Positions 27,557 to 40,500 of a stretch of 64,000 bases of DNA are shown in pieces; the first letter of the stretch is position 1; the number at the start of each line of letters is the position of its first letter. Position numbers and translations under genes: made by a program. The notes under the pieces were generated by a model. It was not told the DNA's origin. It was given only the letters and a program-made list of their open reading frames with translations, and ran no database searches. This stretch comes from Azadirachta indica (taxonomy: Eukaryota > Streptophyta > Magnoliopsida > Sapindales > Meliaceae): assembly GCA_022749755.1 (NCBI GenBank), contig CM040442.1:2630663-2694662 (forward strand). The letters run 5' to 3'.

Positions 27557-27835
27557 AATAAAATTTTGAAAAACAAAATTGATAGTTTGCAAGAGAAAGT
27601 TCATGCTTTTGAAGAAGATAGAAAAATGTTTCAAAGAGAGATTGATTTTCTAAAACGAAGCCCTACTATTTCGCAAGATTTTTAGGGCTCAAAAGTTCAT
27701 GACTTATCAAAAGAAAATGAAGTGCTTAAGAAAAGGATCATTGAATTAAATGAAATTGTTTTCAAATTCACCAATGGTCAAAAGAATTTTGAAAAGTTAC
27801 TTGGTTCTCAAAAACATGTTTTTGATAGAGATTGA
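27557..27835 (+). mobile_element. Retrotransposon gag fragment (Ty1/copia-like coiled-coil part), with stop
   Basis: The satellite is interrupted by 279 bases that read in one plus-strand frame as a Glu/Lys-rich coiled coil. It contains LQEKVHAFEEDRKMFQREID and, further on, KENEVLKKRI, FTNGQKNFEKLLGSQKHVF and a terminal stop. The phrase around FTxGQxNxxxLLGxQ is characteristic of the C-terminal part of plant copia-type gag polyproteins, as I recall that family. An in-frame TAG sits at about 27683-27685. There is no zinc knuckle, protease or LTR, so it is a dead fragment captured in the array. Confidence 0.7.
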
Positions 27836-30800
27836 AAAACTCTTCAATGTGGTTAAAAATGTTTTCAATACGGTTTATTGAAAATTTATTCAATATCACG
27901 AAAATTTCTTTCTTACAACCAAACAATTCTTCTATATGATTGAAGATTTGTTCTTATACCTAAAAATCCCTTCAATATGACTAAAAATTTCTTTCTTAGG
28001 ATTAAAATCTCTTCAATACAATCAAAAAACTCTTCAATATGACTGCAATGTCTTTAATATGGCTTATTCAAAATTTATTTAATATAACTAAGGATTTATT
28101 CCTTACAATTGAAGCTTTCTTTCTTACTAGTGAAGATTTTTTCCTTACCACTAAACATTTTATTCATTACGTCTGAAAATCTCTTCCATACAACTGAAAA
28201 TCTCTTCAATATGACGGAAAAACTCTTCAATAGGGCTGAAAATATCTTCAATATGACTTACTAAATATTTATAAAATACGACTAAAGATTTCTTCCTTAC
28301 AACTGAAAATCTCTTCAACACGAATGAAAAACACTTCAATATGATTAAAAATGGGTCTAATGTCACTTATTGCAAATTTATTCGATATAACAAAAAAAAA
28401 TTTTTTTCGACTAAGGATTTCTTATTTACGATTGAAATATCTTCACTACGAGTGAAAAGCTCTTCAATATGACTGAAAGTGTCCTTAATATAGCTTACTA
28501 AAATTTATTTAATATAACTGAAGATTTGTCACTTACGACTGAAAATTTCTTCTTTATGACTAAAAAGCTCTTCAACACGACTAAAGAACTCTTCAACATG
28601 ATTGAAAATGTATTCAATATGCCTTACTAAAAATTTATTTAATATGACTAAAGATTTCTTCCTTACAACTGAAAATCTTTTAAATACGACTGAAAACCTC
28701 TTCAATAAGATTGAAAATGTCTTCAATATGGCTTAATAAAATTTATTTTATATGACTAAAGATTTCTTTCTTACGATAAAAGATTTTTTCCTTGCGACTG
28801 AAAATCCCTTCAACATAACTAAAAGACTTTTATTATGACTGCAAATGTATTCATATGGCTTACTGAAAATTTCTTCATTACGATCAAAAATTTTTTCTTC
28901 CGACTGAAAAATTTCTTCAATATAACCGAAAAACTCTTTAATATGACTAAAAGTGTCTTCAATACAGCTTATTCAAAATTTATTTAATATAACTGAAAAT
29001 TTCTTCCTTACTATTGAAGATTTCTTCTTACGACTGAAGATTTATTCTTTATGCTAGAAAATATCTTTTATATGACTGAAAATCCCTTCAATACAATTGA
29101 AAAATTCTTCAATATGGCTGAAAATATCCTTAATATGGCTTATTAAAAATTTATTCAACATGACTAAAGAATTCTCTTTACAACTGAAGATTTCTTCAAC
29201 ACAACTGAAAAACTATTTAATATGACTGAAAGTGTCTTAAATATAGTTTATTAAAAATTTATTCAGTATAACTGAAAATTTATTTCGTACGATTGAGGAT
29301 TTCTTCCTGAAGACTAAAAATCTTTTCTTTATGGCTAAAAATCTCTTCAACAAAACTGAAACACTCTTCAATAAAACTAAAAATATATTTAATATGGTTT
29401 ATTAAAAATTTATTCAATATGACTGAACATTTTTTCCTTACAACCGAAAATTTTTTCTTCCGACTGAAAAATTTCTTCAATACAACCGAAAAACTCTTCA
29501 ATATGACTGAAAATCTCTTCAATATGCTTAATGAATATTTATTCTATATGATTGAAAATTTTTTTCTCACGATTGAAAATCTATTCCATAAGACTGTAAA
29601 TCTCTTCAATACGACTGCAAATCTCTTCAATACGAGTAAAAAACTCTTCAATAGAACTAAAAATATCTTTATGATGATTGACTGAAAATTAATTCAATAT
29701 AACTGAAAATTTCTTCCTCATAACTAAAAATTTATTCTAAACGACTGAAAATCTCTTCCACACCACTGCAGATCTCTTCAATACTATTAAAAAACTCTTC
29801 AATAAGACTGAAAATGTCTTTCATATCTCTTATAAAAATTTATTCAATATGATTGATAATTTTCTCCTTACGATTAAAAATTTCTTCCTCGCAACTGAAA
29901 ATCTCTTCAATACGGTTAAAAAACTCTTCAATAGGACTAAAAATGTCTTTAATATGGCCCACTAAAAATTTTTTTCTTATAACTAAAAATTTATTCAATA
30001 TGATTGAAAATTTTTTCCATACAACTAAAAATTTCTTCAATACGACTAAAAAGCTCTTCAACGGGACTGAAAATATTTTTAACATATCTAACTAAAAATT
30101 TATTAATATAACTGAAAATTTGTTCCTTATGACAAGAAATCTATCTATACGACTAAAAATCTCCTCAATATGATTAAAAAATTCTTCAATAGAGCTTAAA
30201 ATGTCTTCAATATGATTTACTGAAAATTTATTCAATATCATTGAAAATTTCTTCATCATGACTGAAAATCTATTCCATACGACTGATATTCTCTTCAATA
30301 CTACTGAAAAACTCTTCAATAGGATTGCAAATGTCTTTAATATGGCTTTGAAAATGTATTCTATATAACTAAAAAATTTTTCCTTACGACTAAAAATCAA
30401 TTCTATATAACTGAAAATTTCTTCAGTACAGCTGAAAATATTTTTAGTACGACTGAACAATTCTTCAAAATGACTGAAAATATCTTTAATATGGCTTACA
30501 GAAATTTTTTTTTTACAACTTAAAGTCTATTCTATACGACTGAAAATTTATTCAATGTAACCGAAAATGTCTTCAATATGACTTACTAATAATTTATTCA
30601 ATATGAATGAAATATTCTTTCTTATTACTGAAAATCTCTTCTATACGATTGAAAATCTCTTCAATATAATTGAGAATCTCTTAAATACAACTGAAAAACT
30701 CTTCAGAATGACTGAAAATCTCTTCAACATTGCTTACTGAAACTTTCTTCCTTATGACTAAAACCTCTCCTATACAATCGAAAATTTTTTCGATATAACT

Positions 30801-32503
30801 AAAAATGTCTTTAATATAGTTGAAAATATCTTTAACATGTCTTACTGAAATTTTATTCAATAGGACTGAAAATTTCTTCATTACGACTAAAAATCTTATC
30901 AATACTACAAAAAATTTATTTAATACAACTAAAAATCTCTTCATTACGATTGAAAATAATTTCAATATGGATTACTGAAAATTTATTTAATATGACTAAA
31001 AGTTTCTTCAATACGAATGATAATCTCTTCTATAAGACTGAAAATCTCTTCCTTTTGGCTGAAAATTTTTTCTATACAATTAAAAGTCTTTTCAATAAGA
31101 CCAATATCGTCTTCAAAATAACTAAAAATGTCTTGAATGTGCATTATTAAAAATTTATTCAATGTGATTGAAATTTTCTTTCTTACAACTGAAAAACTCT
31201 TTTATGTAATTGAAAATATCTTTAATATGACTGAAAATTTTTTCAATGAGATTGAAAAACTCTTTAATATGTCTGAAAATGTTTTTAACATAACTTATTG
31301 AAAATTTCTTCAATATTAAAGAAAATATCTTCCATACAATTGAAAATCTCTTTATTAGGATTGAAAATGTCTTTAATATAAGTAAAAATATCTTCAATAC
31401 ATTTGAAAATATTTTTAATATGGCGTACTGAAAATTTATTTAATATGACTGAAAATTCTTTTTTTACAACTGAAAACCTCCTCTATATGACTTAAACTCT
31501 CTTTTATACAACTAAAAATTCTTTAATATGACTGAAAATCTCCTCAATACAATTAATAGCTCTTCAATATGACAAATAATGCCTTCAAGATAGCTTAGTA
31601 AAAATTTGTTTAATATGACTGAAATTTTCTTCTTTACTACTGAAAATCTCTTCTATACAATTAAAAATCTCTTCAATATGATTGGTGAATGTCTTTAATA
31701 TAACTTACTGAAAATTTATTCAACGTGACTAATTCATTACAACTGAAAGTCTCTTTTATATGATTGAAAATCTCTTCAATATGACTGAAAATGTTTTTAA
31801 TGTGGCTTATTAAAAATTTATTCAATATGACTAATAATTTCTTCTTTATGACTGAAAATAACTTTAACATGACTTATTGAAAATTTATTCAATATGACTA
31901 AAACTTTCTTTCTTATAACTGAAAATCTCTTCTATACGATTTAAAATCTCTTCAATACAACTAAAAATCTATTCAATATGAGTAAACATCTTCAATATAA
32001 GGGAAAATATCTTCAATATGACTTATTGAATATTTCTTCTTTACGACTAAAAATCTCTTTTATACGATTAAAAATTCTTTTAATATGACTGCAAATATCT
32101 TCAATGTATTTACTGAAAATTTATTCAATATGATTAAAATTTCTTCCTTATAACTAAAAATCTCTTTTATACAAATAAAAATTTTTTCAATACGATTGAA
32201 AATCTCCTAAATACTATTAAAAAACTCTTCAATATAACTGAAATCTCTTCAATATGTCTTATTGAAAATCTCTTTAATACAACCGAAAATCTTTTCAATA
32301 CGACTGAAAAACTTTTCAATATAACTGAAAATGTTTTTAATATAATTTATTAAAATTTTATTCCTTACAACTGAAAATTTCTTCTACACAACTAAAAATA
32401 TCTTAATATAATTGAAAATATTTTCATTATGATTTACTAAAAATTTCTTTATTATGAGTAAAAATCTCTTCTGTACAACTAAAAATCTTTTCAATATGAT
32501 TTA
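27836..32503. repeat. Monomeric 20-21 bp tandem repeat, zone C (degenerate edge)
   Basis: The higher-order structure is gone. What remains is a long run of 20-21 bp monomers of the type TTCAATATGACTGAAAATCT, with heavy divergence, fading into AT-rich DNA at about 32.5 kb. The same pattern underlies the sub-repeats of zones A and B, which points to a common origin. Occasional longer frames occur, for example 122 codons on the minus strand at 30092-30460. They are a by-product of 21-bp periodicity, with FSxxxKK-type heptads. Confidence 0.85.
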
Positions 32504-34149
32504 TAATTTATTTTATTATTAATATTTTTTTGAGAAAAAACAAAGAAAGAATATGTATTTTATAATATTTAAATTAATTTTTTTAAACAAATTATTCTTA
32601 GTGTCTGTAACACATTATTTAATATTAAATTTTAATTATAATACATGAATTTATATTTTATATATATTTAAAAAAAATAACAAAATAGCTTTAATATGTT
32701 AAAGGAGTTTTTTCATATACCTTCCATAAAGTTTGCGAAAATGCCAATTTGCTGAAACTTTTTTTTGAAAGGGCACATACCTCCCCTACAGTTTGCCTTG
32801 ATTGTCAGTTGACCGTCAGTCAGAGGGCAGAATCATAAAACAATTTTTGCTTCACTCTTCTGCAATTTTGAAGGCAAAACACGCAAATAAACTTCTGCAC
32901 GAATGCGCACTTAGCCTTTCCAATAACATAAGCTGATCCTCTTCCTGTTTGTTTTCTCGGCTTTCTTCTGCCGAATTGAACGAAGACAGTTTCTATCCCC
33001 TCTATACCTATTGCACTGATCTCTTCTCTTTCTTTCATTCAAGAAAGGTGAAGATTGATCGGGAACAGAAGACGAAGCAGGAACATACTTGTCCTCTGGT
33101 CGAGTTTGCTTCACTTCCTGAGACCTCACCACTTCCTGCAACAGCTAACAAAAGGCATTTAGGACAACTCGTTCATTTAGCGAGTGGGTAAGAACTGCGT
33201 GAAGAAGCAGAAAAAGGATATGGTTTGGTCAACCCGTAAAATATACCCCAAGATCTATTATTTGATATAGCTTTATTTAGGATTATGGCTGCATTGGTGG
33301 AGTTGTGGAGGCAAGATTTCATATGTTTTATAGACGTTGAAGATACATAATCACCCAAAGTAGTTACCTGTCTCCTTGTCTCTGAGTTTCTCTACCCGTA
33401 AGGAAGAAATTGAACAAACTAGTTACTCAATTTCGTCACCGACTAGAGGTTTTTGTGATGAGTGAGAGGTATGTCAGTCTTACCCATTTTTAGAAATCTT
33501 GGGTGGGATTGCTATCCTATTGGGTGAAAATGTAGGAATTGTTAGCTTCATATGCTACTTAATTAGTTATTGTTGGATTTCGACTAAACAAACGCAAATA
33601 CAGGAAATATGTTAGATTTGAAGACACAAGTGCTCTCATTCTCTCAGAACTTCACAAACTTGGCATAAAGTATTTATACCCAGTTGCTAAAACTGCCATT
33701 ATAGCTCAGATTTTTGGCTCTGGTTATTGCCTTGTCAACTCTTTGGCCAATATAGATGTTCTCTCTCTGCAAGAGCTTATAGAGTAGTAGCATAAGAGTA
33801 AAATCGATGGAAAAATGCATGCAGTTCCCCATTCAATGTTTGATCCAATACTCGCTACTTCATTTACAATAGTAGCATTGCAACAACTAATTTCAAGGAA
33901 GAAGAAAAAAGGTTTTGGCAGGGAGGATTTCGCTTTTTATTAGGATTGATTCCTCGACTGATGCTCAAAATTGGAAATAGAAATGAGGAAAAAGGTGGGA
34001 TTCACTGCCCATATTTTCCTCACTCTTTATCGCTGAAGATGTGCTACTACATACTGGATGAACGTATCTGAATGAACGTCAACATCCTAGTGCGTAGTAA
34101 AGTCTATAATTACTGTGGCTCAAAACATTTTAGCACATATCTAAATGTT
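32504..34149. other. Intergenic region, unclassified, partly less AT-rich
   Basis: No gene is supported, and no hexokinase 5' exons are present on either strand. A stretch at 32820-33140 is less AT-rich and gives a 76-codon minus-strand ORF (32911-33141) of no known family. A motif block at 32700-32815 (TACCTTCC, AGTTTGCGAAAATGCCAATT, CATACCTCCCC) recurs in diverged form at 36225-36325 in the same orientation, so it is part of a dispersed repeat. Confidence 0.45.
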
Positions 34150-34480
34150 AATTAGGGATGGCAATGGGGGGACGTGTCAGGGATGTCTTCGGTTTGGGCG
34201 GGAAATTCCTGCAAACCCTCAGCCCTGCATTGACCTTATTTAACCTCTTATAAAACAAATAAAAATTTTATAATTTTAGGTTTTGAACACTAAACCTAAA
34301 CAAAGATACATAACACCTTATCATTACACTACCTATATTTATTAATGAAAGATCAAAAATAAAAATATTTAACTAAAAATATATATTGAGTTTATATTTT
34401 TAAAACATTATTCTGAAATTATTATATCAATATAATAATTTTATAACATAAGATAATTCAAATTCAATAATTATAACCAC

Positions 34481-34549
<69 letters not shown>

Positions 34550-35990
34550 AACAATAATTTTAACTTTAACATCATAAATATATTTTAATATTATATTTTT
34601 AAATTTTAATAAAATAAAGTTGACTACAAATATAATTATATTTTAAAAAAATTAATTTTAAAAAATTTCAATAAATGTATTTAATTTTTACACACAATTA
34701 TTATTATTTAATAATAATTCACTGAATTAAATTATATATGGATACTATTAACAACCATTCAAGTAATTCAAATTTGCGAAAACCATTCTCACCTACAATT
34801 GATACCAAGTAATTGTGAGGAAAAAATTGAGAGGTGAGAGCATATTATTTGAAATTTATAAAAATATATAATAATATAATTTTATAATAGTTTAATAGTA
34901 TTGAACTTAATATAAATCTTTAAAAATATTAAATTTATTAAATTGACTATATATTTAAAGTATTTAATAAAAATTAATTCTTACAATTATCAATTTTTTA
35001 ATTTATTATTAAAATAATATCATTCATTTTTAATTTTTTTCATCAAATCTCATAATATAAAATAAAATATTTTATATCTTTTCAATAGTAGTAAATTAAT
35101 TTTTTATACCTGAAATATCATTTCACATTGAAAATGATATAATAAAAATAGATATTTGATTCTTTCATAATTGATGAAAATAAAGTAATTTGCAAAAATC
35201 ATCAATTTGAATGAGACAATTGATATAAATATTATAACTTATAACAAATTTATTAGAATAAAATATCAAATTTATTTACTTCAATTTTTTTTAAACTATA
35301 TAAATAAAAAATAAATAAACGTGATAGTAAATTATGATTTAGTTTAAATAAAATTGATAAAAAGTTAGAGAAAATATATTAAATTAATCATAAAGTTTAA
35401 TATTTCTTACTTTCTTAATAATTTTTCAGAAAAATATTTTCTTTGACAAATAAAAAATAAAATATGAAAAGAAAAATAAAACCTTTGATAATTTCTTCTT
35501 TTGTAAATCTTATAATATTATACTAGAATAAATTAATTCTTTTTTTTACATCAATTGACTATTTTTATGTTATCAAAATTTATTGTTCCAAATCTAATTA
35601 TTAAAGTTATTGAATTTTTTAATTCTTAATTATTTCAGCAAATTTTTATTAAGAAAATAAATTTAAATAATTTCAAATTTGATTAAATTGAAAAATTGTA
35701 AAAAATTTTGAACGATTTAATTGACTAAACTAAAAAGTATAAATTTTTTTAAAATTCGATTGATTAAAATAAAAAGTGTAAAACCTTTCAAATCATTTAT
35801 TAAATAAAGTAAACTCAGTTGTAATTAATCAAATATGAAAAAAAAAATTATTGTAAGGAAAGACCCATCCTAGTATCAGGCCCTATTTTAAAATGGGATG
35901 GGCTCTCATCCTTGTTCCTGCCCTACTCTCATTTGAGCTTAAAAATTTATACTCATCCCAACTAAAACGAGACAAATTCTTATGAAAAAA
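34150..35990. mobile_element. Possible non-autonomous transposable element
   Basis: The left end holds AGGGATGGCAATGGGG and GGTTTGGGCGGG. The right end holds, in inverted sense, a comparable block (ATGGGATGGGCTCTCATCC, TGCCCTACTCTCATT, ACTCATCCC). Plant genomes carry many dispersed repeats with such ends. The interior is very AT-rich, with no ORF and an ATT run. The ends are only loosely alike and I could not identify a target-site duplication. Confidence 0.3.
34480..34546. repeat. ATT trinucleotide microsatellite
   Basis: About 20 uninterrupted ATT/TAT units. Confidence 0.95.
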
Positions 35991-36969
35991 ATTATTATTT
36001 TTAATATCAATTTTAGAATTTAGGGTGTGAAAAAAGAAAATAAGACTCAAGTATTTTCTAAATGTAATTATTATTATAAACAATTTAAAGACTCGTATAG
36101 ATCTTGTTGAACACTGTATGTTCTCTCTTATTTATCTATCTTTTAAGTAACACATAAAATTTACCTACTATTTAAATTAAAAGTTATTTTCCTTAATTTT
36201 TATTATTTTTTAATATATGTAATTTTTCTACGTACCTTCTTTACATTTGTGAAAATTCTAATTTGAAGAAACATTTGGACAAAAGGCCACAAACCTCCGC
36301 TGCGGTATTTGTCCTCTTACAACTTTTAATGCAATGACCAAAATGCCGCCAAAATTAAATTACTAAAGTCAAACAATAATAAAAATTAGAAAGAGTATAT
36401 TATTTGTCTTATTCTATTTAGAATGTATGATTTTTTTTTTTTTGGGTTCCTAAATTAGGAATGCCATTACAATATTTAACATTATTTATTTTTTTTCATT
36501 TAATCCAAATAATTATTCATAAAAGTATTAAGGGAACAAAAAAAAATTTCTTTTAAATCTATCTGAAATTTTTTCATCCCAATATAGTAAAAATTTTTTC
36601 TTTCATTAATCTTGTTGAAGGAAAAGTCTGCCTGAAGTGGTACAATATGTACTTGTGACTACTTCAATCTAAACACTCATATTAAGTCAAAATCCAATAA
36701 AAGCTTTAGGCCTGGAGACCAAAAAATGCAAAACGGAAAAAGTAGCTAGAATATAAACGAACCTACTAAATTAGTTTGATGGATATGTTAACGATTGGCG
36801 TGGTGTCAAGAGAAATCCAACTGTCCAAGTCAACAATATCCTCAGCCAATAAATATTTTCCATTTATTTAATGTAAACACGTTACAGTACCTAACACACG
36901 CCTTATTGATAAGTGTACGCACGTTTCGGGGAGGGAAAGACCGTTAGGTTTTGAAGAGTAAGTTATGAA
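35991..36969. other. Intergenic region upstream of the proton pump
   Basis: AT-rich with no gene. It contains the diverged second copy (36225-36325) of the block at 32700-32815. The last few hundred bases are presumably the distal promoter of the P-type ATPase. Confidence 0.5.
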
Positions 36970-37583
36970 AGACAAGTAGTTGGATACAACCGTCCTTTTA
37001 TTCATTTTAATTAATTTGTTTCAACTCAAGCAAGTTCAAGTTCTAAGTTCAACGTTGAAAAAAGGCGGGGACATGTTCGATCCCTTTCAGCTGTTCGTCC
37101 TGAACTCCCAACCAACAGTCAGAATCCACCAAATCTTCCTCCTCTTTTTAAAGATACAACTTCACTTGACTTCCTTGTCATTCTTACACTTCTCAATAAT
37201 AATAATAATTAACACCAGACACACAGACAGAGAAGAGAGGAGGCTTCTCACTCATACACTGTAACTCTCAAGTGTTCCTGCTCTGTCCCATTTCCTAAAT
37301 TTAGCACAAGTAAGTCCATAAACATAAGTAGTATTTAATTACTAGATTGGCTATTAATGATTATCTGTCTTGACTTTAATTTCTGAAAATTAGTCTGTAA
37401 CTAATGAATTTTTGTATTTGAATTAGAAATTTGTTTTAATGCTTGAACTTAGTCCATGCTAATTTTTCACAAATTCAGTTTATTATATTGATTTGCATTC
37501 ATGTTAACAAAGTTCTGTCCTAATAATGCTAGCCCATAAGTAGTAATCGATTTTGTAGCGGTTTCGCATTTGAAGCTTATATC
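36970..37583 (+). promoter_or_regulatory. Proximal promoter and 5' leader of the AHA10/PH5-type pump
   Basis: The sequence shows a MYB-core-like ACAACCGTCC at about 36985 and an AC-element-like CCCAACCAACAG near 37108. A purine-rich leader around 37215-37310 follows. A leader intron is likely, from the GT at 37310 (CACAA|GTAAGT) to the AG at 37558 (TTTTGTAG), ending 25 bases before the start codon. PH5/AHA10 genes are known targets of MYB-bHLH-WD40 complexes. The link to these particular sites is inference. Confidence 0.4.
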
Positions 37584-40500
37584 ATGGCTGAGGATTTAGA
37601 TAAACCATTGCTTGATCCAGAGAATTTCAACCGTGAGGGAATCGATTTGGTAAGTTCTGCAAACAAATTCATTGAAGTTGCCTCACTTTTTTGTTTCATA
37701 CTTTATTTCAATATATTTCTCAAACAATTGTGCTTTCCTAGGAACGCTTACCACTGCATGAAGTATTCGAACAATTAAGAACATCCAGGCAAGGACTTTC
37801 ATCAGAAGATGCTGAAGTGCGGTTGAAGATTTTTGGTCCAAACAAGCTCGAGGAGAAGCCGGTAAAAACCCACAATTTAAAATTTCTTCAAATCTATTAT
37901 TAGCGTTCTAAACTAGCATAGCAGAATGATTGATTTGTGTGGGTCGACTCAGATCAGAGCTCCCCTGCTTTCAACTAAAATTTATCTGCATAAAATTTGA
38001 AGACAGTTATTTGGGAAGGCGATAAAATGGTTTTTTTTACTTCTTGAAGTCTGCTTTTCTCAAATTGCCTACTGTTTAATTAAGCACTTGGAAGTAGGAC
38101 CGCGAGTTGAAATCTTATAAATGAAACCAGCTAACAGTGTGCTTGCTTCAAATGATTGGCTTGCTAAACACTGGGCCAATGGAAGTTTATGGAGAATCGA
38201 GACCAGTCACTTCCCGGCTTGTTTAGATCATATGGCTTGTACATATAACAGAATGTCTGTTTCAATCAAAGTCCACTATTCTCAATGCTCATGAAGTTGA
38301 AGTACTTTCTATCTTCTATAAACACATACTCAAAATTTTTCTCATGCAGGAGAACAAGATTTTGAAATTTCTTAGTTTTATGTGGAACCCATTGTCATGG
38401 GTAATGGAAGCTGCAGCAGTGATGGCAATTGTCCTTGCTAATGGCGGGGTGAGTATATTCTTTTATTTTCTCATATATTTCTAATTCTGTGCAGGTTCTT
38501 CTGCCTAACCTTTCTATTTAGAATTACAGAAAGGTAATCCCTATTCACTCTATGCTTCAAAGCTGAGTCAGGTTTTTTGAAATGATATTTCAGGGGGAGG
38601 GTCCTGACTGGCAGGACTTTGTAGGGATTGTTTGTCTACTGATAATCAACTCAACAATAAGTTTTATAGAGGAAAACAATGCTGGGAATGCTGCAGCCGC
38701 ACTTATGGCCCGTTTAGCTCCAAAAACAAAGGTGAATCCCTCTCATGCATCTGCCTTCTCTGCTCCGGACAGATATCAAAATACTCCTGTAGAAGAGTTC
38801 AAAATCTGGAGTCTCATACCGTGTTTTTTTCACATTTTCCTTTTAGAATCAGTATTATATCTACTGACCATAACTTGAAGCAGGTTTTGCGAGACGGGCA
38901 GTGGCAAGAGCAAGATGCTGCTATTTTAGTGCCGGGAGATGTAATTAGCATCAAGCTTGGGGACATTATCCCTGCTGATGCTCGCCTTCTTGAAGGAGAC
39001 CCACTGAAAATTGACCAGGCAAGTGTTACAAATGAAAGAAATTGTACTTTCGGGAGTTCTATCTGATATCTTTTGTCGAGTGTCTCGTTCTTGGCCTTCT
39101 GGTGTTAGTAAGTACTAAATCTGTTGGCACTGATGATGAAAACATGTTAAATTTTTGGTGCAGTCAGCACTTACCGGAGAATCACTCCCCGTCACCAAGA
39201 AGACAGGTGATGAAGTTTTTTCTGGCTCAACATGTAAGCATGGTGAGATTGAAGCTGTGGTGATAGCCACTGGAGTTCATTCTTTCTTTGGAAAAGCAGC
39301 ACATCTAGTTGACTCCACTGAAGTCGTTGGACATTTTCAGCAGGTGACTCAGAAGATCTTTTAACTTCTATCTCCTTTAGATTTTACTGAATCTAACGTT
39401 TCCTCAAAATGTTAAGAACACATTCCATCCAAAAAACTGAACAAAAAAAAAAAAGGAAAATTTGCAAGCTGAAATAAGTTCTGAAAGAATTTTAGTACCA
39501 ATTAACCTTAAAAATGGATAGAGCATAATGTGCTTTTGGGGTAAACTTGCTGCAGGTTCTTACCTCCATTGGAAACTTCTGCATTTGCTCTATAGCAGTG
39601 GGAATGATTCTTGAAATCATTGTCATGTTCCCCATACAGCATCGCTCATACAGGGATGGAATCAACAACCTCCTTGTTCTCTTAATTGGTGGAATTCCCA
39701 TAGCTATGCCAACAGTGTTATCTGTTACACTGGCAATCGGCTCTCACAGGCTGTCTCAACAGGTACAATATGGTGAAGCTACACTGAAATTTACCTACAT
39801 GGTTTCTGTTGTTACAGTCGAGTAAGTTGGCTAAAGTTGAAAGCAAATGTGCATGAGTAGTAAAACCTATGAAAATTATTCCCTAAACAATTTTTTTAAT
39901 TATCTATATAAAAAAAGGAAAATATAACTGTCATTTTTCCATTAAAATTAATAGCATGAATCTCATATATCCTGCTGACAGCTTTTGCAAATCTTTTGTA
40001 CTGTTGGTGCTCTCAACTTTCAGGGTGCCATCACAAAAAGAATGACAGCAATTGAAGAAATGGCCGGAATGGATGTCCTGTGCAGTGACAAAACTGGAAC
40101 TCTTACCTTGAATCGCCTCACTGTTGACCGGAACCTTGTAGAGGTGTGAAAGTTGACTTGGATGTTTCTAAAGTATTCCTTATGTCCAAAAGATTTGTCA
40201 AACTAGAGAATACACTTGAATGGTTTAGTATTTATAAAAGCACAATAAAAGAGATGCATTGATTCTCTCAGTTACCTGGTAAGCTGCATCTAATTTGTTA
40301 TAATTATAAACCTAAAGCATCGAATATATTCAGTATCAATGTCTAGACGTCAAAATGTTAAGATATTTCATTAACCAACAATGGTATAATCTAGTTTTTG
40401 CCATCAACTCTCTTTAAAATTCTCTGCACTAAGATAATTCATTCCTTTTCATTTCATCATCATCCAGAAGAGCCTAATGTTAGTAAACTCTATTTCATTA

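Noticed and set aside
12795..32503. Dozens of 60-130 codon ORFs across the tandem array as possible genes
   Set aside because: They recur at the 191-bp period, shift frame from unit to unit because 191 is not a multiple of three, and have no independent start, splice or composition signal. They follow from the repeat consensus.
12795..32503. Regularly spaced repeats resembling a CRISPR array
   Set aside because: There are no unique spacers between conserved repeats, as the whole unit is repeated head to tail, and the window is a plant nuclear genome.
32504..36969. Search for the missing 5' exons of hexokinase beyond the array
   Set aside because: No frame on either strand contains the expected LGGTNFRV or FSFPV-type motifs.
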